A DNA stretch of 64,000 nucleotides from Nitzschia sp. pyKryTriq1 (GCA_956465555.1 OY101117.1:2604001-2668000), one strand, 5' to 3'. Counted from the first letter of the stretch, positions 41,852 through 52,866 are shown. Notes: generated by a model not told the origin, from the sequence alone. Numbers and translations are program-made.

Positions 41852-42893
41852 ATGAACTCTCTACTCAACAAGGAAAACAATGAAGACCAGGCAGAGACGG
41901 CGCTCCGCCAGCAACTAACCAAGTTGGACTTGAAGCGCAAGTCGATCGAACACGAAGCAGATGCTATTTTTCTCGAGCTGACTACACCTCCTGACGAAGG
42001 CGTCGAACCCATGGGCATTGACAGCCCACTCGTAGATCAAGACGGTTATCCCCGTGGGGACATTGATATATATCGCACTCGAACCTTGCGTCGTCAATTT
42101 CGCACATTGAAGACAGACCACAAGGACATCACAGCACAGATCGAAGGCATGCTTCGTCAGCTGACGGCTATGAAGGTAGGTTCAGCTTTGACATGGACGA
42201 ACAAAACTAATCGATTGTCAGCTGGTGGACTCAACGAACGGAATCGTGTTTTTACTTGTTTCTGAATTTCATCTTGTAATAAAGCATCCCAACAAAGATA
42301 CGGATGAACAGATGGAGGTACACGCCCGAAGGTTGCCGAAACCAAAACCCAAGTATGATCCCGTGACAGGCAAGTGGGTTGTTATGAACTGGGATGGAAC
42401 AGTAGCTGGTATTCCCGGTGGTGAGAAGCGCAACTTTGCAGATGTAGATAGTGAATTATCAGGATTGACAGGGGATGGTGATAGCGATGCGATCAGTTCC
42501 TTGGCGTCATCGGTAGTCAACTCAACGAGGAGCGCGAATACGGCTGACCTAGAACCTCACCCACCGGCAGAAGTGATCCCGCGGAGTGATAGTGGAATAA
42601 AGCCGCCATTTGCCAGAGTCGATGCAGTCGCGTCTGGCTCGCCTGCAGACGAGGCTGGATTGAAGGATGAAGATTTGATTGTTACATTTGGACCAATTCA
42701 TCAGGATAACAACGATCATCTCAAAGCGATTGCTGACCTGGTACCCTATGTTGCCGGTGAGCAGATCGAGATTTGCCTGTTGCGGCACCAGATAGAAGAC
42801 GATGATTGGGAAACCGTGAACTTGAAGCTGACGCCGAGGCCATGGAGCGGACGGGGTCTCCTTGGTTGCCACATTGTTCCTTATAGCAAATAA
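41852..42893 (+). CDS. PSMD9: 26S proteasome assembly chaperone Nas2/PSMD9 (p27), PDZ-containing
   Basis: Exon 1 41852-42175, intron 42176-42221 (GTAGG...TCAG, 46 bp, phase 0), exon 2 42222-42893; 331 aa. The N-terminal helical hairpin (about 12-107) includes LVDQDGYPRGDIDIYRTRTL, the signature of Nas2/p27, which binds the Rpt5 C-terminus during 19S base assembly. The C-terminal PDZ domain (about 232-325) has FARVDAVASGSPADEAGLKD and IVTFGPI. A linker of about 90 residues makes it longer than the human protein (about 220). The first exon-2 residues (LVDSTNGIVFLLVSEFHLV) look unusual; a second small intron or a different acceptor is possible. Confidence 0.85.
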
Positions 42894-43854
42894 GAGCTGT
42901 ATGCGGTGTATCTTCTCACTAAACTGCGTGGAATATGAGCTGGCTTTGACGGCTGCATTGTATAACTAAATTTGACAGTGCTGCAGTACGCCGTCGGGAA
43001 AACGCGAAGAACCTAGTAGTGGACCTTGAAATAATGTAGAGCTTCCACCACGTCCCACAGAAGACGACGCAAGGGTATGAACCGATACTCCCTACTCCGA
43101 TAGGCATCTAGCTTGATATTGGAGAATATTGCCGTCAACCATGGTAATCACTGTAGAAGTAGCTGCGTTGAATATGAGGTTGTTTACCCGGAATAAGTCC
43201 ATAACGTAGTAATTCTTACAACGAACCCCCGCAGTAGAAAGGCATATGTCGTTCACTTCGCACTGAACATACTACTCGGCCCGCCTGCCAACTGAGAGTA
43301 AAGGTATCATGATAGTACAACTACCGAAGTACAATATGGTAATGTTGGTAGACCTATGCTTGCTGAGATCAGATGCTTTGTAGACAGATGAACGCCCGCA
43401 CAGTAGTACAAATAATGAAGTTCTGCAAAAAATCTTGCCTGGACGATCGGGCTAGTCAATTCCCGATGAATCTTGCACGATCGGTTTAGTCAATAATTCT
43501 TTGTCAATATCGCCAATAAATGCTCGCCGGGCGCGTTGATTGCCGGCATACTCGCTTTACCCATGGTTTTCCTCCGTAATAGCAAAAAAAATCGCAGAGG
43601 CACGGTGACATTATTTATGCCCTCGAAAGACACTTTCCGACCTGTATTCGCCGTATGTACCGGTATAAGTACAACTAACTGTTGCAAAAACAGCGAGGAG
43701 TGAAAAGAAGGGTCACTCTCGCTCTCGACGATGTTCATTTTTCTTTCGGAGTCGTCTGGCTTTAAACGCATTTCCATTGTATGTAAATACAAAGCGTTTT
43801 GGTCGACTACACGTACTTCCATCGGCTTCATTGACATCCGACTTACTGTCCACC
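42894..43854. other. Intergenic region upstream of the GH99-like gene
   Basis: No supported gene. A direct repeat containing tcaattcccgatgaatcttg/ cgatcgg..tagtcaa words occurs around 43445-43500. The GH99 frame is open without ATG back to 43777. Confidence 0.4.
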
Positions 43855-45480
43855 ATGTCCAGGAAGGTCATCAGACCAAGCGATATTTGGGACTGCGCCA
43901 GTCCAACATATGGGCACAATCTCTGCGTCGACAGCAATACGACGAAGATCAAGAGGGCACAAGAAGATGAAGAGTCGCCAAGGCGAGGGGGACATTTTCA
44001 CTATCCAACGCCTCGGGCGTACAACCAGCCGCCCGTTGCTGTCGTGATTCCTCCTGGAAATGCGGAATACCCTACCATTAATGAATATCGACGTGCACGC
44101 AATACTCCCAGCCGTATCCCAATCAGAAAGAAGAAGGAAAAACGATCAACTTTTGCATCAGACATTACGGTGGCAACGCATCAGGATCGCATCTCCACTG
44201 AACTTAGCGACGAAGGCTCCTACGACTCAATGTGCAATGGCAAGAGGCGATTCTGGCTACTGCTTGCTTCCATGCTTGTTCTTGTCGCCGGGATTTTCTC
44301 GGTTGGGTTGGGGGTTGGCCTAGGTGTGAGAGGGAAAAATAAGTCTGCGGAGAATGGTGGCTCAGATGATTCCAAAAATAAAGCCAGGAATGCCACTGAT
44401 ATCTTGGTAGGAGCATACTACTATCCTTGGTATGGGAGTAACTTTCACAACGGGGATGGATACGTCAGGAGCCAGCTTGATCCGCCACAATATCCAACAC
44501 TCGGGGAGTATGACGATTCGAAGCCCGAAACTATCTCTCAACACTTGAAGTGGAGTCGTCAGGCCAATATTGGTCTTTGGATAACGAGCTGGTGGGGACC
44601 AAATCGCCTAGAAGACTCTAATACAAAGAATATCATCATGGAACACAAAGAACTTGGTGATTTGAAGATCGCTCTACATTATGAGACCACCGGTCGAGTA
44701 CGAGACGGAGACATGGAAACTGTCGAGTTAGACATCAAATACATGTGCGACAACTACTTTAATCATAAGAGCTACTACACGATCGATGGTCGACCCGCCA
44801 TTTTTGTATACGTGTCACGAAAACTTGAGCAAGATGGGTTATTGGAGGAGACCATTTTAATGATGCGCTCCACAGCCAACAGGTGCGGAAAAAACATTTT
44901 CATTGTTGGTGACCATGTTTTCAGCAGCGCTCCTGATGCGGACCCAGGGGATACGCCCATCAACGCATTTTTCTACTTTGACGCGGTAACGAACTACGAC
45001 ATGTATGGCTCCATGGCCAGCAAAATGCTGCATGCTGGATCGACTGATGTTACAGACTACTACGCTGAACAAAAAGCGTGGAAGGACTTGGCAGCTACAC
45101 AAGGATGTCATTACATGCCGACAGTCAGCCCAGGTTTCAATGATAGAGGAGTCCGTTTACGGGCAGATCACCAGCCTCTTTCTCGGCGCTTGACACCCGA
45201 TAGCGTGGAAGGGAGCCTCTTCAAACTGGCTGTTGACCATGCAACGAGACTAGTTGATCCAACCATCGACAACCTCTTGCTTGTTAACTCGTTCAACGAG
45301 TGGCACGAAGACACTCAAATCGAGCCTTGCAGGGGACCGACAACGAGCTCTCCGGAATTTTTAACGGAGGGATTGGATTATGAGGGGTACGGGGAGCTTT
45401 ATCTCAACATTCTGAGAGAAGGAACAAAGCCAAAGAAAAACTTAGACGAAGACAATATATTTCAACAGGGTGGAAATTGA
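43855..45480 (+). CDS. GH99-like glycoside hydrolase, type II membrane protein
   Basis: 541 residues from the ATG at 43855; the frame extends upstream without ATG. A cytosolic basic tail of about 130 residues precedes one TM helix (about 133-158, FWLLLASMLVLVAGIFSVGL) and a lumenal catalytic domain (about 180-535). Motifs GAYYYPWYGSNFHNGDGY, GLWITSWWGPN, YYTIDGRPAIFVYVSRKL and LLLVNSFNEWHEDTQIEP match the GH99/GH99-like (endo-alpha-mannosidase-type) TIM barrel; the E in NEWHE is a likely catalytic residue. A Golgi N-glycan endomannosidase-like role is inferred. It converges on the S28 peptidase with 43 bp between stops. Confidence 0.85.
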   Translation: MSRKVIRPSDIWDCASPTYGHNLCVDSNTTKIKRAQEDEESPRRGGHFHYPTPRAYNQPPVAVVIPPGNAEYPTINEYRRARNTPSRIPIRKKKEKRSTFASDITVATHQDRISTELSDEGSYDSMCNGKRRFWLLLASMLVLVAGIFSVGLGVGLGVRGKNKSAENGGSDDSKNKARNATDILVGAYYYPWYGSNFHNGDGYVRSQLDPPQYPTLGEYDDSKPETISQHLKWSRQANIGLWITSWWGPNRLEDSNTKNIIMEHKELGDLKIALHYETTGRVRDGDMETVELDIKYMCDNYFNHKSYYTIDGRPAIFVYVSRKLEQDGLLEETILMMRSTANRCGKNIFIVGDHVFSSAPDADPGDTPINAFFYFDAVTNYDMYGSMASKMLHAGSTDVTDYYAEQKAWKDLAATQGCHYMPTVSPGFNDRGVRLRADHQPLSRRLTPDSVEGSLFKLAVDHATRLVDPTIDNLLLVNSFNEWHEDTQIEPCRGPTTSSPEFLTEGLDYEGYGELYLNILREGTKPKKNLDEDNIFQQGGN

Positions 45481-45523
45481 TCATTCGCTCTTAAAACAGC
45501 CACAGAAACGCAGTGCACATACT

Positions 45524-47770
45524 TCAGCACGCTCGGGGATCAGCACATTGTGCAGAGGTCCAATCATGGATCCACTTAAGGATGTATTTTTTCTCAATGT
45601 CCCTGGCCTGTGTGACACATTCCGGATCCAACTCATGGCTGTACATGAGATCGGTGTGATGACCCCCGTACTCAATTAGTAAAGCAATGACATCTGAATT
45701 TGTGATATTCTGGACCATGTCCGGCGAAGAATCATCTAAATTTCCATCGAATGGGTCCTTGGCGTAGATGCCACCAGCAGCCCAAGGGTCCAACAGTCCG
45801 TTGGAGAAGATGATATTAGAGTGACCAGTCATTCTTGAACTACCATAGTATGTATCTAGCCACGTGGACCAAGGATCATAGTTTTCGGCGGAATAGCCAA
45901 AGATCCTGTCAGGATCAGGACAAGGTCCTATGGTCACATTTTGCATCAGTTCGCTGTACGTATTGACATCTCGAGGCAAGGAGGGTGGCCAGAAAAAGTC
46001 ATGACCTAATCCATGTGCTTCTGTGATGATTAGATTCATTTCATCGTTACAGCACACGGGTTCCCAGCTACCAACTTCTTTGATTTTCTCTTGACATGTT
46101 TGTGCTGGACGACTCCTTGTTGTATCGTCTGCTATCTTTCTTCTCGGTGAAGAATGCCGTAGCTTTCGTTCCATCATGGTTACTTCTTCGTTCGTCGCTA
46201 CGAACGAATAATAATCGCTTTCCCGGCTATTGGGTGCGGCGTCACTGACATTGTAGCAGTGTACATCTTTGGTAATGTTATGCCAAATACCAATGGCTTC
46301 TCGTACCGAAGTCAAGAGTCCCACAACATCTTTCGATGTAGATAACGTCCTGGTCATCATGTTCTTGGACGACGAGGATGCCAACGTTACATTTCCCCAG
46401 TCAATTTGCAAAGCTAATTGGCTATCGCCATAGGAAATGTTATATCGCACCGGTACATCCCCCTCTTCTCGTCCTTGAAAGGAAATCCCCCAATCTTGAT
46501 GCAATCCGGATTTCCAGCAGGCGGCTTGCATAGGCCAGGCCGGAAGATTGATCTTTTTGTGCAAGAGAGCAAACGGAATATAACTGGAGGGATACGGAAA
46601 GCTCCCTTCTGCCAAATCGAACCATAGAGATGTCGCAAATTCGATCAGAGGTTCCGGGTCTGTATCTGTGTAGGGCTCACACAAGCAAAAGACATCTTGT
46701 AGAAAGGTAGATGGATCATCATCATCACCATCATCATTATCCGCATCATGATATCCTTCTTTACTGTGCCGATGTTGTCGTTGACGATTCTTTTGCACCA
46801 ACCAGGTTATGAGTGGCCAAGCAGCGAGAAGATTGGACCCACAATGATTTTCCTCTGGTTCCGAGGAATCAATACCAATATCATGATTATAGGTCGCGGC
46901 CTTCTTCTTTGTCTTTTTATCGGGTGGATACGATTGTTGCAATCCATGTGCCAAGACACGGGCCGAACCATCCATCTTGTGATTGGCCATTTGTGGAAAG
47001 CCTCCAATGGGTGCCGACGCCGCAATCGCCCCCGCCACCAAATGGGGATATTTCATGCGCATCCAAGCACTTAACATGCCTCCATAGGATCCACCAAATA
47101 CAATGACTGGAGCTATTGCTGTTGGATCTTTGTCAATATTGGATTGTGAATTGAGGTGAAGCTGCAAAAGATCGGCATAATCGGCCAAGGCTTGCATCGT
47201 CGACCCGTACGACATGCAATCCTGGGTCAAATTCGCGGGTGGTAAGGATTGTCCTTCGTATCGGTGTTCGGCAAAGACGACTCGAGCCTTTAATTGCGGT
47301 GCAAGCTCCCACATGAGACCCGTATGATTGATATATTGCTCCAAGGGACTTTCATTTCCCGTATAAAACAAAATGGGTGCCAGTGGTGACGATGATCCAT
47401 CATCTGGGGATTTCGCGTACTCGTCGTAGACACAATATCGTTGTTGGAAGGTGGGCGACTTGCCTCGCGGAACAAAATGATTCAACGGCTGCGTGAAGAA
47501 ATCACAAGTCATATTCGCAATCGACATATGAGGAGGCTCATCATAACCATCATCATCATCTTCGCCATCACCGCCTTTTGGATACGCTGCCGGAACAAAC
47601 TTTTTGGCACCCAGTCTGGGAATTGAGCTTGTAAAAAAGCGCCGTTGTTCTTGTTCTCGTTCTGGATGATGATGGATACCACCAGGACCACTACCATCAG
47701 CTGCAGCACAACAACTACTCGTAGCTGATCTGCTTCCCAGAACGACGGCCAAAGACAATAAAGTTGCCAT
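45524..47770 (-). CDS. Serine carboxypeptidase family S28 (lysosomal Pro-X carboxypeptidase-like)
   Basis: 748 residues from the ATG at 47770 that opens a signal peptide (MATLLSLAVVLGSRSATSSC); upstream in-frame codons (another ATG at 47797) add nothing signal-like. Domain order: NHFVPRG...FQQRYCVYDEY, FYTGNESPLEQYINHTG, FAEHRYEGQSLPP, nucleophile GGSYGGMLSAW (Ser228), then the helical SKS-like cap with His/Asp-rich insertions, and the charge-relay Asp in NGLLDPWAAGG and His in YGGHHTDLMY near the C-terminus. S28 enzymes cleave after Pro in an acidic vacuole or lysosome. It is longer than the roughly 500-aa human enzymes because of inserts rich in Asp and Ser. Confidence 0.9.
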   Translation of the reverse strand: MATLLSLAVVLGSRSATSSCCAAADGSGPGGIHHHPEREQEQRRFFTSSIPRLGAKKFVPAAYPKGGDGEDDDDGYDEPPHMSIANMTCDFFTQPLNHFVPRGKSPTFQQRYCVYDEYAKSPDDGSSSPLAPILFYTGNESPLEQYINHTGLMWELAPQLKARVVFAEHRYEGQSLPPANLTQDCMSYGSTMQALADYADLLQLHLNSQSNIDKDPTAIAPVIVFGGSYGGMLSAWMRMKYPHLVAGAIAASAPIGGFPQMANHKMDGSARVLAHGLQQSYPPDKKTKKKAATYNHDIGIDSSEPEENHCGSNLLAAWPLITWLVQKNRQRQHRHSKEGYHDADNDDGDDDDPSTFLQDVFCLCEPYTDTDPEPLIEFATSLWFDLAEGSFPYPSSYIPFALLHKKINLPAWPMQAACWKSGLHQDWGISFQGREEGDVPVRYNISYGDSQLALQIDWGNVTLASSSSKNMMTRTLSTSKDVVGLLTSVREAIGIWHNITKDVHCYNVSDAAPNSRESDYYSFVATNEEVTMMERKLRHSSPRRKIADDTTRSRPAQTCQEKIKEVGSWEPVCCNDEMNLIITEAHGLGHDFFWPPSLPRDVNTYSELMQNVTIGPCPDPDRIFGYSAENYDPWSTWLDTYYGSSRMTGHSNIIFSNGLLDPWAAGGIYAKDPFDGNLDDSSPDMVQNITNSDVIALLIEYGGHHTDLMYSHELDPECVTQARDIEKKYILKWIHDWTSAQCADPRAC

Positions 47771-48178
47771 CTTTGGACGATATAGTATCTCAAACATGCT
47801 ATTGCAGTTGCATGTGCGAATCTTGTTCACAAACCGCTACATCCTACTGTGTTGAGGGATTATTATTTGACTCCAACCCAATCTTACGTACTGTAAAGTG
47901 ATCATGAAAATTAAAACAGCTCTTTTAACGAATAACTAACGGGGAATTAGTAGAGGAGAACAGTTCTCCAATTCCTCGAAGTCCACGATACGCGATAGCG
48001 CTAGTAGAATAGTAAAAATAATAAGAATACGCGATAGCGCTAGTAGAGTAATGATGAAAATAACGCGTGTTTCTACCGTAGTGGTCAAAAATATTATGAT
48101 CAACAATAATACGCGATAGCGCTAGTAGAGTAATAATGAAAATAACGCGTGGTGTTAGTTCTTCCCGTGATAGTGATA
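47771..48178. repeat. Intergenic block with three copies of an ATACGCGATAGCGCTAGTAG repeat
   Basis: Copies begin at 47988, 48027 and 48109; the latter two share about 43 bp, through ataacgcgtg, with one mismatch. The core tagcgcta is palindromic. The block abuts the foldback element and may mark older insertions. Confidence 0.75.
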
Positions 48179-48182
48179 TTAA

Positions 48183-48659
48183 GACCCCACCGAGCGAAAT
48201 GCCCGTTAAAATTTTCGCACAAATTTTTTTCTCACTTTCTGGAAAACGCACAATTAATTTTGCGCATCCCCAAAGTCATTTTCCTTATTCTTTTGCGATT
48301 TCGAATATGCAATTAAAAATCTCGTAGAGGGGGTCGAAGCAGCAGAAATCAAGGGACTAAATTAGTGTTTAGGTTTATCGCGTGATTACACCGTGCTTTG
48401 TTTCTGGCAGCTTCTCCATTTCGTTTCCGTTGTACGCGATAAACCGCGTGATGGCATCCAGTAAACACTAATTTAGTCCCTTGATTTCTGCTGCTTCGAC
48501 CCCCTCTACGAGATTTTTAATTGCATATTCGAAATCGCAAAAGAATAAGGAAAATGAATTTGGGGATGCGCAAAATTAATTGTGCGTTTTCCAGAAAGTG
48601 AGAAAAAAATTTGTGCGAAAAATCGCGCGAAATTGACGGGCATTTCGCTCGGTGGGGTC
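48183..48659. mobile_element. TTAA-flanked foldback element (non-autonomous, MITE-like)
   Basis: Nearly perfect inverted arms 48183-48371 and 48461-48659 (about 190-200 bp, one 9-bp indel and a few mismatches) surround an 89-bp spacer. Ends are GACCCCACCGAGCGAAAT and its complement. TTAA occurs immediately outside both ends (48179-48182 and 48660-48663), the target duplication of piggyBac-type elements. No coding capacity. RNA read through it would form a long hairpin, so an sRNA source is an alternative reading. Confidence 0.82.
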
Positions 48660-48690
48660 TTAAAATACTATGTTAGTACAGTAGTTAGTT

Positions 48691-49011
48691 CTACTTTTTT
48701 GACGCCTGCTCTTTCCACTTTGAGGAGCAGTACTTGATTCTCTCATCAGCATCATCTTGCAAGGAGTTGCTGTCAACGCATAAATGGTGCACCGGCAGAC
48801 CACAATTGCAGCATCGAAAGGATCCGTTGCTTTCGAGCTGGAATTGTGGCCAGCCACATCCAACAATAGCGCAGTGACCTTTACGGCGACCATTAACATC
48901 TGCTGTCGGGAATTCCCGTCTCAGAAAAGCAATATGGCGCTTGTAGTCTTCGTTCTCCTTGTCGTCTGGTAGGGCTTGGATGTCAAGTGAAAATGAAGGA
49001 AGGATCGCTTC
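48691..49011 (-). pseudogene. Zinc-finger-like coding fragment, possibly the C-terminus of a transposase
   Basis: A frame of 107 codons with no ATG, ending at TAG 48691-48693. It reads GHCAIVGCGWPQF...FRCCNCGLPVHHLC...YCSSKWKEQ, a Cys/His array fit for a zinc ribbon such as those at the C-termini of piggyBac-family transposases. The frame has good coding character over its length (LPDDKENEDYKRHIAFLRRE upstream) but starts at a stop codon and no upstream exon was found. It lies 27 bp from the TTAA-flanked foldback element, so a decayed transposon is the favoured reading. An orphan exon of an unannotated gene is the alternative. Confidence 0.55.
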
Positions 49012-50123
49012 TTAGATGAAAATAGATATGCATTAGTCTTGACAGCGCGGGTTCAACTTCTGCGCGGTGTAACGACTAGTTGGAACGCTATGACGTCACG
49101 CGGTGTCAAGATGACGTCGAAGGAAGGGAGGACAGACCGATGACGTCGACAGGACACTGCATTGCGTGTTTTCTGTTTTCTACCCCCTCCTATGATGATT
49201 TCCATCCCCTTCCGACGACTTCCCAAAGTTCCCTGAATTATTTCGTCAGTTCGTACTCAGGGCACGATATGCCTTTTACTGACTCACTCTGAACCGGTAG
49301 CAGTCACTTTGCATATATGCCTTTTTCTTACCACGACGAAGCGCTGAGAAACAAGACCTTCGATCGATGGCATGGGAGCAAATGCTGGCAATAATTTACA
49401 GCGAAGTACTCCAGAAAAATGTCGAAGTACTCCAGAAAAATGTCGAAGTTTGAATTAGCGCAGAAGTAGAAAATAGTTCTCGAAATACAAGTTCCGAAAA
49501 TCAATTGGTCAGTTCGTACGCACAAGAACGAGGAGAAGCAAGAACGACGTGGTGCAGTAAGAGTAAGTTCCCAAAATCTATCTTCCAGTCAGCAAGTACG
49601 AATGCAGATATGCCTTGTGCTGACTACTCGTACGACGAATCGGAGAACCATGAACTTTCGAGCAGTTACGTTTAGATATGCCTTGATTTCCTCGAATGCC
49701 ATCCGCCTTCCTTTACTTACAGTCGGTTAGCACAAGAACTGTGCCGGTTGGTATGCGAAAAACATACGTAGCGATAAGTACTACGAAGGATAGACCAACC
49801 TGGAACAGTACTGTACAGTGCACAGTGGAGTAGTCTGTTCCGAGCATTCCGGCGATGTCGAACTGTATCTTTTCTCGCCAGAATGCTAGGAACAGCGTTC
49901 GTCCACCATTCAAAGGGGAACAGTTTCAAGTTGCAATCGCTGGACAGGATGCCGACGGCAGGCGAAGATAGGTGTACAAGGTCGTATTTTTGCGGTGACG
50001 GTCGTGCAACTACTCAATCCTATTGATGGTTAATTCGTTCGACATTACTTCCTTTGAACGTTCTCAACACAACAGAAGTGCTTCCACCGCATCTATCTAC
50101 ATTACCTCCTGACAACCATCATT
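49012..50123. other. Intergenic region with short repeats
   Basis: Contains a 21-bp tandem pair (cgaagtactccagaaaaatgt, about 49404-49445), four dispersed atatgcctt words (about 49268, 49315, 49608 and 49677) linked to ttcgtac(t/g)ca-like words, and several tgacgtc words at about 49090-49150 (cAMP-response-element-like, unproven). No gene recognised. Confidence 0.4.
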
Positions 50124-50924
50124 ATGACCTCGGATAGCGACTCTCTTCTTCCCGACCCCAAGAAGGAAGAGAAGGACGTTGAGGAGTCTCCTCTGGTTGT
50201 CGTTGACACCCCCACTCCTCTTCCTACTAGCCATGAGCAGGTCATTGAGAAAAGTTCAAGAACCTCATCGTTTCTGGAAGCAGTCAACCCAAAACTGGCG
50301 GAGATCCGAAGACCGTGGAAGGCCTATTGTATTGTCGCCTTTGTCGTTCTCGCGAGCTTGTCGTTTCTCTTTGTCATGACTGCGTATACCTGGGTCTATG
50401 CGTGTACCCAGCAAGTGATCATAATGGATGCGGATTGGAGTGCCGTGCCTAGTGCATTAGATATAGGCTTTGAACCCTATGATTTTGACCCACCCAATTA
50501 CCTCTGTATCTCCTATACAGCGAGTGACTGGATAAACGCAACTGGTGACATTATCGAAACTGTATACGACGTGCCTTGTCTACTTGGAAACCTGACCTGT
50601 GAAAATTATGGCGATATCAGCTGCCCTGAAGTGTTTCAGACTGGTCAATCTGGCCACCTTTGCAATGGGCTGGAGCCTGGACAAGAACTGTACAACTGTG
50701 CCGACTACGAGAATCCGTTCGTGTCGGTGGTCTCGATGCAATGTCTCTCTTTCTTTGCTTCGTTGGGTGTGGCTCTTCCGTACGTTGTCTATCTCCAGAT
50801 TGTTTTATTTGCGATTGGGTATTGCTTTTATCGTTGCTGCTGCTACAACGACGACGAAGATGAAGATACTACGATACTCAATGGGATCAAAGATGTCATG
50901 CTGCATGCCGTCTCTCGAGTCTAA
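50124..50924 (+). CDS. Two-TM membrane protein of unknown function
   Basis: 266 residues. An acidic, Pro/Ser-rich cytosolic N-terminus (1-70) precedes TM1 at about 73-95 (YCIVAFVVLASLSFLFVMTA). A lumenal or extracellular loop of about 100 residues contains eight or more cysteines and N-glycosylation sequons (NAT, NLT). TM2 follows at about 215-238 (VALPYVVYLQIVLFAIGYCF), with a Cys cluster RCCCY that could be palmitoylated and an acidic tail. No family recognised; likely specific to diatoms. Confidence 0.6.
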   Translation: MTSDSDSLLPDPKKEEKDVEESPLVVVDTPTPLPTSHEQVIEKSSRTSSFLEAVNPKLAEIRRPWKAYCIVAFVVLASLSFLFVMTAYTWVYACTQQVIIMDADWSAVPSALDIGFEPYDFDPPNYLCISYTASDWINATGDIIETVYDVPCLLGNLTCENYGDISCPEVFQTGQSGHLCNGLEPGQELYNCADYENPFVSVVSMQCLSFFASLGVALPYVVYLQIVLFAIGYCFYRCCCYNDDEDEDTTILNGIKDVMLHAVSRV

Positions 50925-51677
50925 TGGCAAAATGGGGCAGGAAGTAAGAGTTGTTGAGATAGCGCACCGATACAAGTATCAAATGGCGAATTCACGTCCA
51001 ATCCATCCCCCCATCCATCATATATGTCACATCATACACACCGGTACAAATGACCGACCCACACCTAATAGCCCACACGCATAACACTGGCGATAATGCT
51101 GAACAGCAGCAACACAGCTATTCTAGTAGAGAGTGTAAAAGGAGCCTATACTCGTAGTATAGTACGTACCGGTAGATGAGACGGAAGTCAAAGACGAATA
51201 CTGTATACAAGATGATCGATGCTCTGCGGACTGCTGTAGTACAGTTCAGATCCCCAAGATCTGTCTTGTGTAGTCTTTGTACACGTTCTGGTACGTCCCA
51301 GATTAGCCAAGACTGCCAGAGCGCCGGTGATCGTACCGGGAGCTCCCACATGCCTTCGTTGTAGACTAAAAGCTGAGTACACGATCACTTCGGTTTCGGC
51401 TGGATACCCAATCACTTCGATCGCGACTGGGTTGACGACGACTCTATGTTGGACAGATCGCGCGGTGGGTACCCAACATTGATTTTACTTCAGACACGTA
51501 TATAAATATAAAATCGGCGCGCCCAAATTTCTTGAGGCAGCTGGCAGGCGCATTCACTAGTGATTCACTCACGAACAATGATCATTGCCCGCGACGATGC
51601 CATCATCGAAGAACAAAACAAACCTCCCTCCATCTCTCTTTCAGTAGCTTTGTCAACACTACTTCATCAATAAGGCT

Positions 51678-51752
51678 CAGTGTCTAAACTAATTCGAGGT
51701 GCTCCTTCATCATAACCATAGGAGCACTCCTGCAAAAGGAGTTTAGACACTG
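51678..51752. other. 75-nt imperfect hairpin (miRNA-precursor-like)
   Basis: The outer arms CAGTGTCTAAACT (51678-51690) and AGTTTAGACACTG (51740-51752) pair perfectly over 13 bp; an inner pair GTGCTCCT (51699-51706)/AGGAGCAC (51720-51727) adds 8 bp around a 13-nt loop, with asymmetric internal loops between. Transcription is unknown; a remnant of a small inverted-repeat element is equally possible. Confidence 0.6.
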
Positions 51753-52866
51753 GCTGCTGTGTGTGATGAAATCGACCAATACCAAGGCATGGTCGCTAGA
51801 CGACGCGTGCGCCTCATTGCTAGTAATTGCACGTGCGGTGATGGGGAGACACTCCCGCCAACAGCGCTGAGTCTTGGGGAATAACGTGGATTCCTGCAGA
51901 CTCCACCTCTCTCACGCGCGCCTTGTTCTCCGCACCTCCACGTGGAATACCTCATCTCCATAAGCTATCTACAAGTCTGTATATCCTTATGTACTTGGTC
52001 TATGACAGAGCGTGTGATCCCCGATTTGCCGTTATTTTTGAGTAAATTTCGAATTACTGGCTCATCGGGGAAGTGCTGCTCGCTCGTACCCTTGGTGTGG
52101 GTGGGTGGGAAAGCTTTCACTCTACTATCTATTCCACTGATCTCGATGCTTGAATTGCGACGATTTGCAGAATTGTGAGCTCTCGGCTCGTTTGCAGATC
52201 GATCTCGAATGATCCTGCGATCACTCTTCGATTGCTCGCCGCCCTCACTCATCTCTCCAGCCCGCGCCATTTCTTCCGCACATCTACCAATCAGATTTTC
52301 ATTTGATGGCGTCATCATTACTCCGTCTGTCAGGCGTGCGCCTTCCATCATGGATTTTGTGAAGCTGATGGAATATTTTCTGTTTTGGCATGAATTTTGT
52401 TCGGATCGATCGATCTATCGATCGATCGCATTTTATTTAGTTGCGGGATCTTCCAATAATCGGGCATAGAAACTTCCGGAAACTTCCACCGGAGAACCTG
52501 CGGAGAACATCCTTGCAAGAAACTTCAGAACCCTAATTTTATTACCTCGCTCGGGTGAGAAGTGATCGGATCGGTCACATTTTACCGAAGAAAGGGATGA
52601 CAGACGGAAAAAGGACGAAAAGGGAGGAGAAGAACAAACAGACGCCGCAGACACGACAGACACTAACCATTGGATATATCATAAAAAGTATTCGGATATG
52701 TAGAATCCTGAATGTTCGCTTATCCATTGGATATATGCAAAAGACGCTTCCATCAGAAGCTCCTTCGGCCTCCGTCTGGCCGGCTGTCGAGCCATTGGCG
52801 CGTGCCAAATAGTGATGGGCAGGCTCGTACAGCGTAGATGTACTACTGAGTTGTACAGGCAGGTCG

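Noticed and set aside
48183-48659. Foldback element as a CRISPR array or a tRNA/rRNA gene
   Set aside because: Arms are a single inverted pair with no direct-repeat/spacer series and no cloverleaf features; the host is eukaryotic.
49080-49150. Four tgacgtc words as a cAMP-response-element cluster
   Set aside because: Suggestive but too short and unverified; nearest gene start is about 1 kb away, so no separate regulatory feature was called.
51965-52351. 128-aa minus-strand ORF
   Set aside because: No recognisable domain and neutral codon use; lies in a gene-poor, repeat-bearing spacer.
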